Numbered from the stretch's first letter, positions 35,872 to 45,415 are shown. The stretch: 64,000 bases of DNA from Streptomyces xanthochromogenes (GCF_014650455.1 NZ_BMUZ01000023.1:1-64000); one strand, 5' to 3'. A program made the numbers and translations. The notes: generated from the sequence alone by a model not told the origin.

Positions 35872-36730
35872 GACCTCCCGGGCCGCCGCGGACACCGCTC
35901 CCCCGCCGTACGACATCCCGGACATGAACGAGGTGGTGGGGCGGGACGACCTCCTCCTGCTGACGCTCGACACCCTGCGCTACGACGTGGCCGTCGAACT
36001 CGCCGCCACCGGCCGCCTCCCGAACCTCTCTGCACACCTGCCCGGCGGCACCTGGGAACAGCGCCACGCCCCGGGCAACTTCACCTACGCCTCCCATCAA
36101 GCGATGTTCGCGGGCTTCCTCCCCACCCCGGCGTCGCCCGGCCCGCACCCACGGCTGTTCGCGGCACGGTTCGCCGGCAGCGAGAGCACCGCGGGGCGGA
36201 CGTTCGTCTTCGACGCCCCCCATCTGGTGGCCGGTCTCGCCGCCCGTGGCTACCGGACGGTGTGCATCGGCGGAGTCGGCTTCTTCAACAAGCAGGGCGC
36301 GCTGGGCAACGTACTGCCCGGATTCTTCCAGGAGAGCCACTGGGAACCCGCGTTCTCGGTGGCCTCCCCGGCCTCCTTCGAAGCCCAAGTGGAGCGCGCC
36401 GAAAAGGTCGTGACCCAACTGCCGCCCGAACAAAGGCTGTTCCTCTTCCTCAACGCCTCGGCCCTGCACCAGCCCAACTGGTTCCATCTGCCCGGCGCGA
36501 CCCGCGAGTCGGGCGACAGCCGGGCATCCCACGCTGCGGCCCTGGAGTACATCGACCGCCATGTCGGACGGCTCTTCGACGCCATGAGCTCCCGCCGCCG
36601 CTGCTTCGCCATCGTCAGCTCCGACCACGGCACCGCGTACGGCGACGACGGCTACACCGGTCATCGCCTCGGTCACGACTGCGTATGGACCGTGCCGTAC
36701 AGCCACTTCTTCCTGGAGCCGACCACATGA
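35858..36730 (+). CDS. STM4013/SEN3800 family hydrolase, sulfatase fold
   Basis: This 290-residue protein belongs to the alkaline phosphatase superfamily. LLLLTLDTLRYD holds an N-terminal metal Asp and IVSSDHGTAYGDDG the C-terminal Asp-His pair, followed by HRLGHDCVWTVPY with a further His. The nucleophile region is probably APGNFTYASHQAMFAGF. It should hydrolyse a phosphate or sulfate ester, or transfer phospho-groups. It overlaps STM4014 by 14 bp and STM4012 by 4 bp. Confidence 0.88.
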   Translation: MTTPETSRAAADTAPPPYDIPDMNEVVGRDDLLLLTLDTLRYDVAVELAATGRLPNLSAHLPGGTWEQRHAPGNFTYASHQAMFAGFLPTPASPGPHPRLFAARFAGSESTAGRTFVFDAPHLVAGLAARGYRTVCIGGVGFFNKQGALGNVLPGFFQESHWEPAFSVASPASFEAQVERAEKVVTQLPPEQRLFLFLNASALHQPNWFHLPGATRESGDSRASHAAALEYIDRHVGRLFDAMSSRRRCFAIVSSDHGTAYGDDGYTGHRLGHDCVWTVPYSHFFLEPTT

Positions 36731-38085
36731 CCCACACCCCCCTGGCCACGCCGCCCCACACGGCTCCGCGCCCTTACCAGAGCTACACCTACGCCTACCC
36801 GCACAAGACCGCCTACCGGCCGCTCGCTCCGCGCCCCGCGCTGAAGGACCTGTGGGCAGGCGAGTCCCGTGGGTCCCTCTCGCTGTACGTGCACATACCG
36901 TTCTGCGAGGTCCGTTGTGGATTCTGCAACCTGTTCACCCGCATCGGGGCGCCCGACGACCTGACCGGCCGATACTTGGACGCGGTGCGCCGCCAAGCCG
37001 CCGCGGTGCGCGGGGCGCTCGGCGACGACGAACCGCCGCGGTTCGTCAACGCCGCGTTCGGCGGCGGCACACCCACGTTCCTCAAGCCCCGCGAGCTGGA
37101 GCAGCTGTGCGACATCGCCGAGCACGAGATGGGAGCGGACCTCCGTGCTGTTCCGCTGTCGGTCGAGGCCTCCCCCTCCACCGCGACGACGGACCGCCTG
37201 GACGTACTGGCCGCGCGCGGCACCACCAGACTCAGCCTGGGGGTGCAGAGTTTCATCGAGGAGGAGTCGCGCTCCGCCGCGCGGCCACAGCGCCGCTCCG
37301 ACGTGGAAGCAGCCCTCGCCCGCATCCGTGAAGCGGGTATTCCCGTCCTCAACATCGATCTGATCTATGGGATCGACGGCCAGACGGCGGCCAGTTGGCG
37401 CCAGTCCCTCGACGCGGCGCTGGCCTGGCGGCCGGAGGAGATCTACCTCTATCCGCTCTATGTGCGTCCCTTGACGGGCCTCGGCCGGCACGCCGACCCG
37501 CTGCGCGCCGGACGGGACTGGGACGAACAGCGCCTGCGCCGCTACCGGGAGGGCCGGGACCATCTGCTGTCCCACGGCTACGAGCAGGTGTCGATGCGGA
37601 TGTTCCGCCGTGCCGACGCCCCGCCGCAGGGCCCGGACGACTACGCCTGTCAGACCGACGGCATGATCGGCCTGGGCTGTGGCGCCCGCTCGTACACCTC
37701 GACGCTGCACTACTCCTTCGACTACGCGGTCTCCATGCGGGAGATCCGCGGCATCATCGACGACTACACCGCCACCGAGGACTTCTCCCACGCCCTCCAC
37801 GGCCGGCACGTCGACGAGGGTGAGGCCCGGCGCCGACACCTGCTGCAGTCCCTGCTCCAGGCCGAGGGACTGCTCGGAGCGGACTACCGCCTGCGCTTCG
37901 GAGCCGATCCCTGGGACGACTTCCGCGCCGAACTCGATGTCCTCGCCGCGCGCGGTTGGCTGCGCGGCGACGGCGACGACCTGCTGCGCCTGTCCGCCGA
38001 AGGGCTTGCCCACTCCGATGCCATCGGTCCCGAGTTCTTCTCCCCGGCCGTGCGGGACGCCATGGCCGCCTACGAACTGAAGTGA
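36727..38085 (+). CDS. STM4012 family radical SAM protein (HemN-like)
   Basis: The ATG overlaps the previous stop by 4 bp; the product is 452 residues. The iron-sulfur motif CEVRCGFC (CxxxCxxC) follows YVHIPF, as in HemN/coproporphyrinogen dehydrogenase relatives. GGGTPTFL and RLSLGVQSF, then NIDLIYGIDGQT, are also HemN-like. HemN relatives cleave SAM to a 5'-deoxyadenosyl radical and often methylate or cyclopropanate. The C-terminal HemN-type domain is present. Confidence 0.9.
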   Translation: MTHTPLATPPHTAPRPYQSYTYAYPHKTAYRPLAPRPALKDLWAGESRGSLSLYVHIPFCEVRCGFCNLFTRIGAPDDLTGRYLDAVRRQAAAVRGALGDDEPPRFVNAAFGGGTPTFLKPRELEQLCDIAEHEMGADLRAVPLSVEASPSTATTDRLDVLAARGTTRLSLGVQSFIEEESRSAARPQRRSDVEAALARIREAGIPVLNIDLIYGIDGQTAASWRQSLDAALAWRPEEIYLYPLYVRPLTGLGRHADPLRAGRDWDEQRLRRYREGRDHLLSHGYEQVSMRMFRRADAPPQGPDDYACQTDGMIGLGCGARSYTSTLHYSFDYAVSMREIRGIIDDYTATEDFSHALHGRHVDEGEARRRHLLQSLLQAEGLLGADYRLRFGADPWDDFRAELDVLAARGWLRGDGDDLLRLSAEGLAHSDAIGPEFFSPAVRDAMAAYELK

Positions 38086-38092
38086 GGCCGCC

Positions 38093-39037
38093 GTGGACCT
38101 GACCATCCTCTATCGCGGCCCGCTGGCCTCCTGCGATTACGACTGCCCGTACTGTCCGTTCGCCAAGCGCCGCGACACCACGGCTCAGCTGCGCGCCGAC
38201 CGTGCGGCTCTGGAACGCTTCGAGGCCTGGGTCGCAGCGCAGCGCGAAGACCGCCTCTCCGTGCTCTTCACCCCGTGGGGCGAGGGCCTCACCCGCTCCT
38301 GGTACCAGCGCGCCCTGGTGCGCCTTTCCCGTCAACCGCACGTGCGGCGCGTGGCGATCCAGACCAACCTGAGCTGCCGAACCGACTGGCTCGACCAAGC
38401 CGACCGGGACACGGTGGCTCTGTGGTGCACCTACCACCCGGGGCAGACACCGCACGAGCGCTTCCTGGCCAAGACCCGTCAACTGCGCGATCTGAACGTG
38501 CGGTTCAGCGTCGGAGTCGTGGGCCTGCCCGAGCACCTTGAGGCCGCCCGCAAGCTGCGCGAGGAACTGCCGGAACAGGTGTACCTCTGGGTGAACGCCG
38601 CCGAAGGCCACATCTACACGGACGAACAGGCCGCCCGGTGGACCGCGCTCGATCCGCTCTTCCCCCTCAGCCGCCACCCGCACGCCTCGGCCGGGCTGCC
38701 CTGCCGCACCGGAGAGTCCGTGATCTCGGTGGACGGGGACGGCACGGTCCGCCGCTGCCATTTCGTACGCGACGAGCTGGGCAATCTCTACGACGGTTCC
38801 TACCGCACCGCCCTCGCCCCGCGTCCCTGCCCCCTGACCACGTGCGACTGCCACATCGGGTACGTGCACCTGGAGTCCCTGCCCCTGTACGACGTCTTCG
38901 CGGGCGGCGTCCTGGAACGCATGCCCCGGTCGTTGCCGGCCGTGCTGCCCGTACCCGCGCTTCCGTCAACCCGGCCGGCGATCGTGCGGACACCCCTCGA
39001 CCTCGCAAGTCCGGGCACAGTCGTACGACCGGCGTGA
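38093..39037 (+). CDS. STM4011 family radical SAM protein
   Basis: The GTG at 38093 lies 7 bp after STM4012; the product is 314 residues. CDYDCPYC (CxxxCxxC) near the N-terminus binds the SAM cluster. A second Cys-rich zone (CRTGESVISVDGDG then RRC, and CPLTTCDC) probably binds an auxiliary cluster, as in SPASM-like enzymes. Auxiliary clusters are common in peptide-modifying radical SAM proteins. It closes the five-gene cassette; no precursor peptide was found beside it. Confidence 0.9.
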   Translation: MDLTILYRGPLASCDYDCPYCPFAKRRDTTAQLRADRAALERFEAWVAAQREDRLSVLFTPWGEGLTRSWYQRALVRLSRQPHVRRVAIQTNLSCRTDWLDQADRDTVALWCTYHPGQTPHERFLAKTRQLRDLNVRFSVGVVGLPEHLEAARKLREELPEQVYLWVNAAEGHIYTDEQAARWTALDPLFPLSRHPHASAGLPCRTGESVISVDGDGTVRRCHFVRDELGNLYDGSYRTALAPRPCPLTTCDCHIGYVHLESLPLYDVFAGGVLERMPRSLPAVLPVPALPSTRPAIVRTPLDLASPGTVVRPA

Positions 39038-39360
39038 GGCGAGCCCGCCGCGCACGACGAAGGCGAGTTCGAGACGCCGGGACCGAGCAGCCTGCAGTCC
39101 CACGCGACGATCTCGACAGGCGGCACCGGACAAAGCCGGGCAGGATTTGTGGGGACCTGCGAGGCGGTGCGCACCGCACGGTCGACGGCTGCTGCGGCCG
39201 GGACCTGTGGCCCTGCCGCGAAGGACTTTGGCATCTGTGAGTACCCGTTCACAACGGTGAGGCTGAGGGTGAGCCCGGACAACACCGCATGGCGGGCGCA
39301 GCACTGATACCTCGATCCCCCGAGTGCCCGTCGAGTACGACAGCGAAGCGAGAGGACGAC
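39038..39360. promoter_or_regulatory. upstream region of USP gene with DosR/OsdR-like box
   Basis: At 39200-39213 the sequence GGGACC-TG-TGGCCC resembles the DosR/OsdR dormancy box (GGGACNNNNGNCCC), about 150 bp before the universal stress protein start. The genes downstream (USP, Acg-type nitroreductase) are classical members of such regulons. The rest of the gap has no visible gene. Confidence 0.4.
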
Positions 39361-39813
39361 ATGAGCGAGGTCGGAAAACCCCTGGTGATGGTTGGTGTGG
39401 ACGGCTCGCGCAACTCGATGGACGCCCTGCGGTGGGCTGTCGAGCACGCCGCCTCCATCGAGGGGCGCGTGCACGCGGTGATGTGCTGGGAGTGGTCGCG
39501 CAATCCCCTCGGGATGGGGATCACGGGGCTCGCCTCCGGCATGGTCAGCCCGGAGGAGATGGCCCGCGAGAAGTTGGCCGAGGTCATCCAGGAGGCCTTG
39601 GGCGACCGCCCCGCGGCCCCGGTCCACCCCCGGGTCGTGCAGGGCTCGCCCGCCCACGTCCTGGTGGAGATGTCACAGGACGCCCGCACCATGGTCGTGG
39701 GCACGCGCGGGTACGGCGGCTTCAAGAATGCGCTCTTGGGCTCCGTGAGCCAACAGGTCGTCCAGTACGCACAATGCACCGTCGCCGTAGTGCGCGCTTC
39801 GACTGACAGCTGA
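39361..39813 (+). CDS. universal stress protein
   Basis: The ATG at 39361 with AGAGGA upstream gives 150 residues. VMVGVDGSRNSMDALRWA at the start and VVGTRGYGGFKNALLGSVSQ near the end form the UspA-type ATP-binding site (GxRGxGG-x9-GSVS). Such proteins bind ATP and respond to hypoxia or energy stress. It precedes the nitroreductase by 163 bp, and a DosR-like box lies upstream. Confidence 0.93.
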   Translation: MSEVGKPLVMVGVDGSRNSMDALRWAVEHAASIEGRVHAVMCWEWSRNPLGMGITGLASGMVSPEEMAREKLAEVIQEALGDRPAAPVHPRVVQGSPAHVLVEMSQDARTMVVGTRGYGGFKNALLGSVSQQVVQYAQCTVAVVRASTDS

Positions 39814-39976
39814 TCAATTCCCTTGTGCACGGCGGTCGTTCCGCCCGCTTCTGTTCGTACCCGGGGTCGAATGCGCGGCCCGCCAAGGATTCCCGGACCG
39901 CCAGGCCCCCGCGCCCAGGGGCGTATGACGGATGGGGCCACAGCCACGCTCCGACCTCGGCGAGGAGGGCAACACC

Positions 39977-40984
39977 ATGCCACGGACCATCCCCACCCTG
40001 GACGTTCCGGCCGTGACCGCGCTCATCGAGGCCGCCACGGCCGCACCGTCCCTGCACAACGCCCAACCCTGGCGGTTTCTCTTCCTGCGTGCGACGAACA
40101 CCGTCGAGCTGTACTCCGACGAACGGCGCGCGGTCCCGTACGCCGACTCCCAGGGCCGGGCACTGCACATCGGGTGTGGCGCGTCGTTGTTCACCCTGCG
40201 GGTGGCCTGCGCCGACGCCGGCCTGGACCCGGAGGTGACCCTGTTGCCCGATCCGGACCGGCCCGAACTCCTCGCCGCGGTGCGGCTGGACGCGCATCCA
40301 CCCCGGGACACACAGAAGACTCGGGACCTGGCCTCCTTGCGTCAGGACATCGCCAGGCGGCACACCAGCAGATACCCGTTCGCTCCGACACTCGTACCCG
40401 AACCCGTCCGTGACGCTCTCCGCGACGCCGCGGCATGCGAGGGCGCGGCCCTCCACTTCCCCCATCCCTGGCACGTGGATGCACTGTTGGACCTGGCCCA
40501 GGACGCGGAGTCGCAGAACGCACACGACCCGGAGCAGATCGCGGAACTCGCCCGCTGGACCCGCGTCGGGACCATCCCGTCGGACACGACCGTCGACGGA
40601 GTCCCCGACTTCGCCTTCGCGCCGCGTCGTCGCAGTGGCGCCGCCCCCATCCGCGACTTCGCCACCGGCCGGCCGGTCGCCGACCGCGGCTGCCTGGATT
40701 TCGAACAGGTCCCGCAATTGGCCCTGCTTGGCACGGCCGAGGACTCCCCCGCCGACTGGTTGCGTGTCGGCCAGGCCCTGCAGCACGTACTGCTCCTGGC
40801 CACGCACCACGATCTCGTGGCCAACGTCACCACGGAAGCTCTCGAGCGCGAGGACCTGCGGTGGGCCGTACGAGACCCGCTCTCCGCCATGCCGTACGTA
40901 CAGGTGATGCTCCGCATCGGATACGGTCCGGCCGGTCCCCGCTCCCCGCGTCGCACGGTACGGGACGTTCTCACCATCGAGTGA
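39977..40984 (+). CDS. Acg-family FMN-binding nitroreductase-like protein
   Basis: The ATG at 39977 with GAGGAGG upstream gives 335 residues. AAPSLHNAQPWRF is the characteristic FMN-site motif of Acg (Rv2032) proteins, and HTSRYPF appears mid-protein. Mycobacterial Acg members sequester flavin and belong to the dormancy regulon. The pairing with a USP gene supports a hypoxia or redox role here. Confidence 0.9.
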   Translation: MPRTIPTLDVPAVTALIEAATAAPSLHNAQPWRFLFLRATNTVELYSDERRAVPYADSQGRALHIGCGASLFTLRVACADAGLDPEVTLLPDPDRPELLAAVRLDAHPPRDTQKTRDLASLRQDIARRHTSRYPFAPTLVPEPVRDALRDAAACEGAALHFPHPWHVDALLDLAQDAESQNAHDPEQIAELARWTRVGTIPSDTTVDGVPDFAFAPRRRSGAAPIRDFATGRPVADRGCLDFEQVPQLALLGTAEDSPADWLRVGQALQHVLLLATHHDLVANVTTEALEREDLRWAVRDPLSAMPYVQVMLRIGYGPAGPRSPRRTVRDVLTIE

Positions 40985-41166
40985 CCCTGAGCCCCCGGCG
41001 GGATCGGTAGCCGTAGGGCCGCATGCCGACATCACGCCCTGTACGCACAGAACACAGGTCTTCTAAGCATCAACGCACTTCTGGGGAAGGGGATTTGGGT
41101 ACCCCACGCTGACCGCGACCGCCGCAGTCCGATGCCGTCCTGCTTCCTGGTCGGCGACCCACTTCT

Positions 41167-41607
41167 TCACGCCGGCCAGGCCCGCGTCAGGCTGTCACGC
41201 AAAGCCGCCAGTGCCTCAGTACCCAGTTGACGCTCCAGAGTCTGCTCCAGGTCGTGAAGAATCCCTGACGCCACGTCACGACGCCGACGCCCCGCGTCCG
41301 TCAGGCCGATGAGGGTAGTGCGAGGGAACCCCGGCCCCGGCGTGCTGACCAGCAGGCCTTCGTCGAGAAGCTGCGTGACCGCGCGATGCATCGTCTGGCG
41401 GGTGACGCCGGCCCGGCGGGCGAGCTCGGCGATGCTCAGCGACGCGCTGGAGTCCAGGTGCGCGAGCACCGCCGCGTGCGCCGGTGTGATGGGGTCCACG
41501 CCCGCGGCGTCCAAACGCTCCATCAACTCGTCGGAGAACCAACGGGCCCCCCGCTGCAGGAGGGTGAGGAGCGGCGGGTGCGTACCGGCGTTCTCCTTGG
41601 CGCTCAT
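41167..41607 (-). CDS. MarR-family regulator
   Basis: The ATG at 41607 gives 146 residues. The winged helix reads LSIAELARRAGVTRQTMHRA then VTQLLDEGLLVSTPGPGFPR, typical of MarR. It is divergent from the flavin monooxygenase gene, with 72 bp between starts and a palindrome there (41645-41659). It probably represses the monooxygenase-cyclase genes until an aromatic ligand binds. Confidence 0.9.
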   Translation of the reverse strand: MSAKENAGTHPPLLTLLQRGARWFSDELMERLDAAGVDPITPAHAAVLAHLDSSASLSIAELARRAGVTRQTMHRAVTQLLDEGLLVSTPGPGFPRTTLIGLTDAGRRRRDVASGILHDLEQTLERQLGTEALAALRDSLTRAWPA

Positions 41608-41644
41608 CGCTCGCGGTCCTGTCACTTGTGGGGTATGTTCCTGC

Positions 41645-41659
41645 GTCAGCATAGCTGAC
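41645..41659. promoter_or_regulatory. MarR-type operator, GTCAG-CATAG-CTGAC
   Basis: This is a perfect 5 bp inverted repeat with a 5 bp centre in the divergent spacer, 20 bp before the monooxygenase start. Confidence 0.55.
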
Positions 41660-41679
41660 ACAGGGGAGGTTCGGTTGCC

Positions 41680-43311
41680 ATGACAAGCAATGCCGTCGAC
41701 GTCCTTGTCGCTGGAGCGGGCCCGGTCGGTCTCACGGCGGCGATGCAACTGGCCCGGTGGGGACTGTCGGTTCGGCTGGTGGATGCCGCACCCGGACCTG
41801 CCACCACCAGCCGCGCGCTGGGGACCCACGCCCGCAGCCTGGAGATCTACGATCAGCTCGGCATCCTCGGCGACATCGCTCCGCACGGAACGCGAGTCAA
41901 CGCGTTCGTCCGCCACCAGGCCGACCGCACGACCCGGGTCGACTTCGACTACGGCGACTTGGTGACCCCGTTTCCGTACATGTTCAACATCGATCAGGTC
42001 ATCACCGAGCGAGTGCTGCGTGCGCATGCCATGTCGGCCGGGATCGACGTGGAGTGGAACACCAAGCTGGATTCGTTCAAGCCGGACACCGACGGGGTCA
42101 CAGCCGTGCTGAGCAGCGGCGATCACCCAGGCGCCGCGCAGGAGACCGTACGTGCCCGATACCTGTGGGGCTGCGACGGCGGACACTCGACAGTCCGCAA
42201 GACCCTCCGGCTCCCCCTGGCGGGCGAAGCCGCGCACACATGGCTGATCGCCGATGCGATCGTGCACACTGATGTGGAACGGGACGGGGTGCACTGGCTG
42301 TTTCCGCCCGGTGGCGCGTTGATGCTGTTTCCGTTTCCGGAACCGGGGAAGTGGCGACTTCTGGACACGACCGGTTCGGGCGAGCCTGCGCATCCCGACC
42401 TGATCGCCCGACAGTTCAGCACCAAACTGTCACAGGCTCTGGGCCGCGAAACCCTGGTGAGCAGGCCCAGTTGGGCCTCGAAGTTCACCATCCAGCAGCG
42501 CGCGGTCCCCACCATGCACGTCGGCAGGTGTCTCCTTTCCGGCGACGCCGCCCATGTCCACTCGCCCGCGTCGGGGCAGGGGCTGAACACCGGCATCCAG
42601 GACGCGTACAACCTGGCCTGGAAGCTGGCCATGGTGGTACACGGTCACGCCGACGACACACTGCTCGACACCTACGACGCCGAGCGGGTTCCCATCGGCC
42701 AAGCCCTGCTTGCCTCCACCGCGAAGGTCATGAACACGGCCATGGTCGACACGTCCAGCAGGGAGACCGGGGACACCGAGCGTCATGATCACGGGTTCAT
42801 GCGTCGGCTTATTCGGAGCATGTCGGGGCTGAGCATCGCCTACCTCGAAAGCCCCCTCACCGTGCCGGACGACGGGGCGGATCAGGGCCCACGTCCTGGC
42901 CAACGCCTCACTCAGATCTCGGCGGCCGATGCTCAATCCCCCGGCTGGACCGCACTGCGCGCGCTGCTCCGGGCTCCGACGTGGCACCTGCTCGTCTTCG
43001 CCGACGGCAACGACTCCGGCCAGGGCCCGATCGCCACCGAGACGACGTCGCTCCCGGCCTGGCTGAACGGAGTGACGATCAGCCGGCGCCGGCCGAACGG
43101 GGTCGACTGCGGCGTGTGGGACCCCGGCGGCCGGGTGCAGGACACACTGGCCGCAGCCGCTGGCGACTGGATCCTCGTACGTCCCGACGGCTATCTCAGC
43201 GCGCGCGGCACCGGGGGCGGCAGCCTTCGCACCGCGCTGGACCGACTGACCGGTCTGTTCATGCGTGAGGCGCCATCAGCGGGACGGATCGGAAGCGGAG
43301 CAGAGGCGTAG
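41680..43311 (+). CDS. FAD-dependent aromatic monooxygenase (PheA/TfdB type)
   Basis: The ATG at 41680 with GGGGAGG upstream gives 543 residues. The FAD fold reads VLVAGAGPVGLTAAMQLARWG, the mid motif RYLWGCDGGHSTVRK and the second flavin motif LLSGDAAHVHSPASGQGLN (each quoted in part of longer runs). The C-terminal thioredoxin-like domain (about 385-530) is as in PheA/TfdB and polyketide hydroxylases. It hydroxylates an aromatic ring using NAD(P)H and oxygen. It pairs with the cyclase-family gene downstream, likely for degradation or tailoring. Confidence 0.9.
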   Translation: MTSNAVDVLVAGAGPVGLTAAMQLARWGLSVRLVDAAPGPATTSRALGTHARSLEIYDQLGILGDIAPHGTRVNAFVRHQADRTTRVDFDYGDLVTPFPYMFNIDQVITERVLRAHAMSAGIDVEWNTKLDSFKPDTDGVTAVLSSGDHPGAAQETVRARYLWGCDGGHSTVRKTLRLPLAGEAAHTWLIADAIVHTDVERDGVHWLFPPGGALMLFPFPEPGKWRLLDTTGSGEPAHPDLIARQFSTKLSQALGRETLVSRPSWASKFTIQQRAVPTMHVGRCLLSGDAAHVHSPASGQGLNTGIQDAYNLAWKLAMVVHGHADDTLLDTYDAERVPIGQALLASTAKVMNTAMVDTSSRETGDTERHDHGFMRRLIRSMSGLSIAYLESPLTVPDDGADQGPRPGQRLTQISAADAQSPGWTALRALLRAPTWHLLVFADGNDSGQGPIATETTSLPAWLNGVTISRRRPNGVDCGVWDPGGRVQDTLAAAAGDWILVRPDGYLSARGTGGGSLRTALDRLTGLFMREAPSAGRIGSGAEA

Positions 43312-43602
43312 AGACGGCATCGCCACAGCCATGGGCACAAGACCGCCTTCGGCACCGGCGTTGGCATCGGCGATGGCGTTGGTGTTGGCGTTGCGAGACA
43401 GCCGTCGGGGCGGAAGAACAGGGTGCGTGAACGAGCAGCACGGGCTGATCTCCGCCTCGGCCTCGCCCCTCCATCTCCCGTGCAGCGGAGGGAAGTTGAC
43501 TTCGCCCTCTCCCCCTGCTCGCTAGTTCAACGAAGCAAGCCCCCTCATCGGGCCCAGCAGCGGGACGGCACTGCAGCAGCGTCCCGCCGGAAAGGAGTAA
43601 CC

Positions 43603-44478
43603 ATGACCGAGGCCGTACTTCCGAGCAACTGGGGTCGGTGGGGCGACGACGATCAACTGGGCACCCTCCACCTGATCGACGCGGCGGCAAGAAGGCGGGC
43701 CGCAACCGAAGTACGCGACGCCCACCACGTCAGCCTGGCTCGCCGCATTCGCCCGGTCCCCCTCACCACAGGACTCGGCCCCGTCGGCAGCCCTGCCGTG
43801 ATGCCGGCCGGCGTGCTGCAGATCATGAACTTCAACGGGGCGAAGCCCTTGGCGCTGACCGACACACTCGTCATCAACACGCACAATGCCGCCTTGACCC
43901 ATCTCGACGCCGTGGCACACATGCCGGTGGACGAGCACGTCTACCCCGGTGTACCGGTGCAGGACGCCGTGACGCCGACGGGCGTTGCGCATGGCTCGGC
44001 GGACCCGTTCGGCGCCGGGATCGTGACCCGCGGCGTGCTCCTGGACCTGGCTCCCGACGGCGGCAGTCTTCCGCCCGACCGGCGGATCGGAGCGACCGAT
44101 CTCGATGCCGCGCTCGATCGTGCGGGCACGGTGCTGTCTTCCGGAGACGCTGTGGCCGTGCGGGGAGGATGGGACACCCATCGCCCGCTCGGCCAACCGG
44201 TACCCGGCCTCGACCTCAGCGCTGTGGGATGGCTGGACGAACACGGTGTGAGCGTGTACCTCGGCGACATCAGCGACGCCCGACCAGCCCAATTCCCCAT
44301 GCCCATGCACCAGGTCGCCCTCGCTCGGCTCGGTCTGCCGCTGATCGACGCCGCGGACCTGGACGAGCTCGCCGAGGTCTGCGGACGGCTGGGGCGTGCG
44401 AGTTTCATGCTGGTGCTGGCGCCGCCGCGCATCACTGGCACTACCGGACTCGCCGTGAACCCAATCGCCGTCTTCTGA
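43603..44478 (+). CDS. cyclase-family (kynurenine formamidase-like) hydrolase
   Basis: The ATG at 43603 with AAAGGAG upstream gives 291 residues. NTHNAALTHLDAVAHM contains the HxxxxD-type metal motif in the cyclase/kynurenine formamidase family, although the usual HxGTHxDxxxH reads N-A-A-L-T-H-L-D here. Members hydrolyse amides, lactones or anhydrides. It is 291 bp after the monooxygenase on the same strand and probably acts on its product. Confidence 0.85.
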   Translation: MTEAVLPSNWGRWGDDDQLGTLHLIDAAARRRAATEVRDAHHVSLARRIRPVPLTTGLGPVGSPAVMPAGVLQIMNFNGAKPLALTDTLVINTHNAALTHLDAVAHMPVDEHVYPGVPVQDAVTPTGVAHGSADPFGAGIVTRGVLLDLAPDGGSLPPDRRIGATDLDAALDRAGTVLSSGDAVAVRGGWDTHRPLGQPVPGLDLSAVGWLDEHGVSVYLGDISDARPAQFPMPMHQVALARLGLPLIDAADLDELAEVCGRLGRASFMLVLAPPRITGTTGLAVNPIAVF

Positions 44479-44527
44479 AACGGGCGTCACCCGTGTCCAC
44501 GGCGGTTCCACTCCTCTGTTACGTCTG

Positions 44528-45415
44528 TTACGCGTGTGACGGCAGGATCTGCTGGAATGTGGTCGGCATGAGATGGCTGGTCGAATCGAGTTGGTATGCG
44601 GCAATGGCGGGAGCCGCGGCAGACAGGAAGCCTTTCCCGTCGTTGTCCAGGATCGTCTTGCCTGCCTTGCCCGCCGCGATCCAGTCGAGCTCGATGGCGA
44701 ACGCACAGAAACAGGTCGTGTTGTGCACTTCGAGCCTGAACACTTCAGGATCGTCGGGAGAGATCTTGTACGGGAACTTCGCCGGTGGGTGTCCGCCGGA
44801 CGGCTCCGCGAAGATGGGCGGGTCGGGCTTGGCCAGATCGGTCGCGAAGGGTCTGACGTCCACCTGGCCGCCGCATCCACCGTCCTGGACGGCGATGCCG
44901 GTGGTCGGGAGCGGCTGCCGTTGCACATCCAGCACCCTCATTCCCACCAGCAGAACTGCTTCGTCAGAAGACGTCTGACTGGTGATGTCCACGGCAACGG
45001 GTCCCAGGCTCCGCTGCCCGCGCTTGTCGCCCTTCTCGTAGTCAGCCGCCGTCTCCGCGTAGTAGTGGACGTCGGACGCGCAGTCCTCCTGCGCTTGGAG
45101 ATGGACGTAGGACGGCAGTGTCGCGCTGCCGGGGTCCAGCGGACGTGAAACCTGGATCGCCTGGGCGTTCCCACCATTGATGGACTTTGCCAGCACGTAG
45201 ACCCCATACCCACCGGCAGCCGCGAGGAGGAGCGTCACCGCGACGATCGCCCTCGCTGCCCTGCGGCGCCACCACTTCTGTTTCGGCGGACCTGCCGTAG
45301 GCCCGCTGTAGTAGTTGTTGTGCTGGACACCCTCCGTCTGGAAGGGGCCCCGGAACGAGTTGTCGTGGAATTGGAAGGCGTCGTGACCGTCGGGCCGCTG
45401 GCTGCCGTCGGTCAT
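44528..45415 (-). CDS. single-pass membrane protein with N-terminal amyloid-like motif
   Basis: This is a 295-residue protein. The N-terminal tail has N19-S-F-R-G-P-F-Q-T-E-G-V-Q31, the same motif as the upstream gene product. Then come KQKWWRRRAAR and a membrane helix (about 56-76); the positive-inside rule puts the tail in the cytoplasm and the large C-terminal part outside. That part has four to five Cys (QEDC, GGC, TTCFC) and no known domain. The ATG overlaps the previous stop by 4 bp. I infer a receptor that signals to the small partner through the shared motif; the function is unproven. Confidence 0.65.
   Translation of the reverse strand: MTDGSQRPDGHDAFQFHDNSFRGPFQTEGVQHNNYYSGPTAGPPKQKWWRRRAARAIVAVTLLLAAAGGYGVYVLAKSINGGNAQAIQVSRPLDPGSATLPSYVHLQAQEDCASDVHYYAETAADYEKGDKRGQRSLGPVAVDITSQTSSDEAVLLVGMRVLDVQRQPLPTTGIAVQDGGCGGQVDVRPFATDLAKPDPPIFAEPSGGHPPAKFPYKISPDDPEVFRLEVHNTTCFCAFAIELDWIAAGKAGKTILDNDGKGFLSAAAPAIAAYQLDSTSHLMPTTFQQILPSHA

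Noticed and set aside
38093..39037. STM4011/4012 radical SAM enzymes acting on the GCIS peptide
   Set aside because: They are about 19 kb away and belong to their own complete cassette, so there is no positional reason to connect them.
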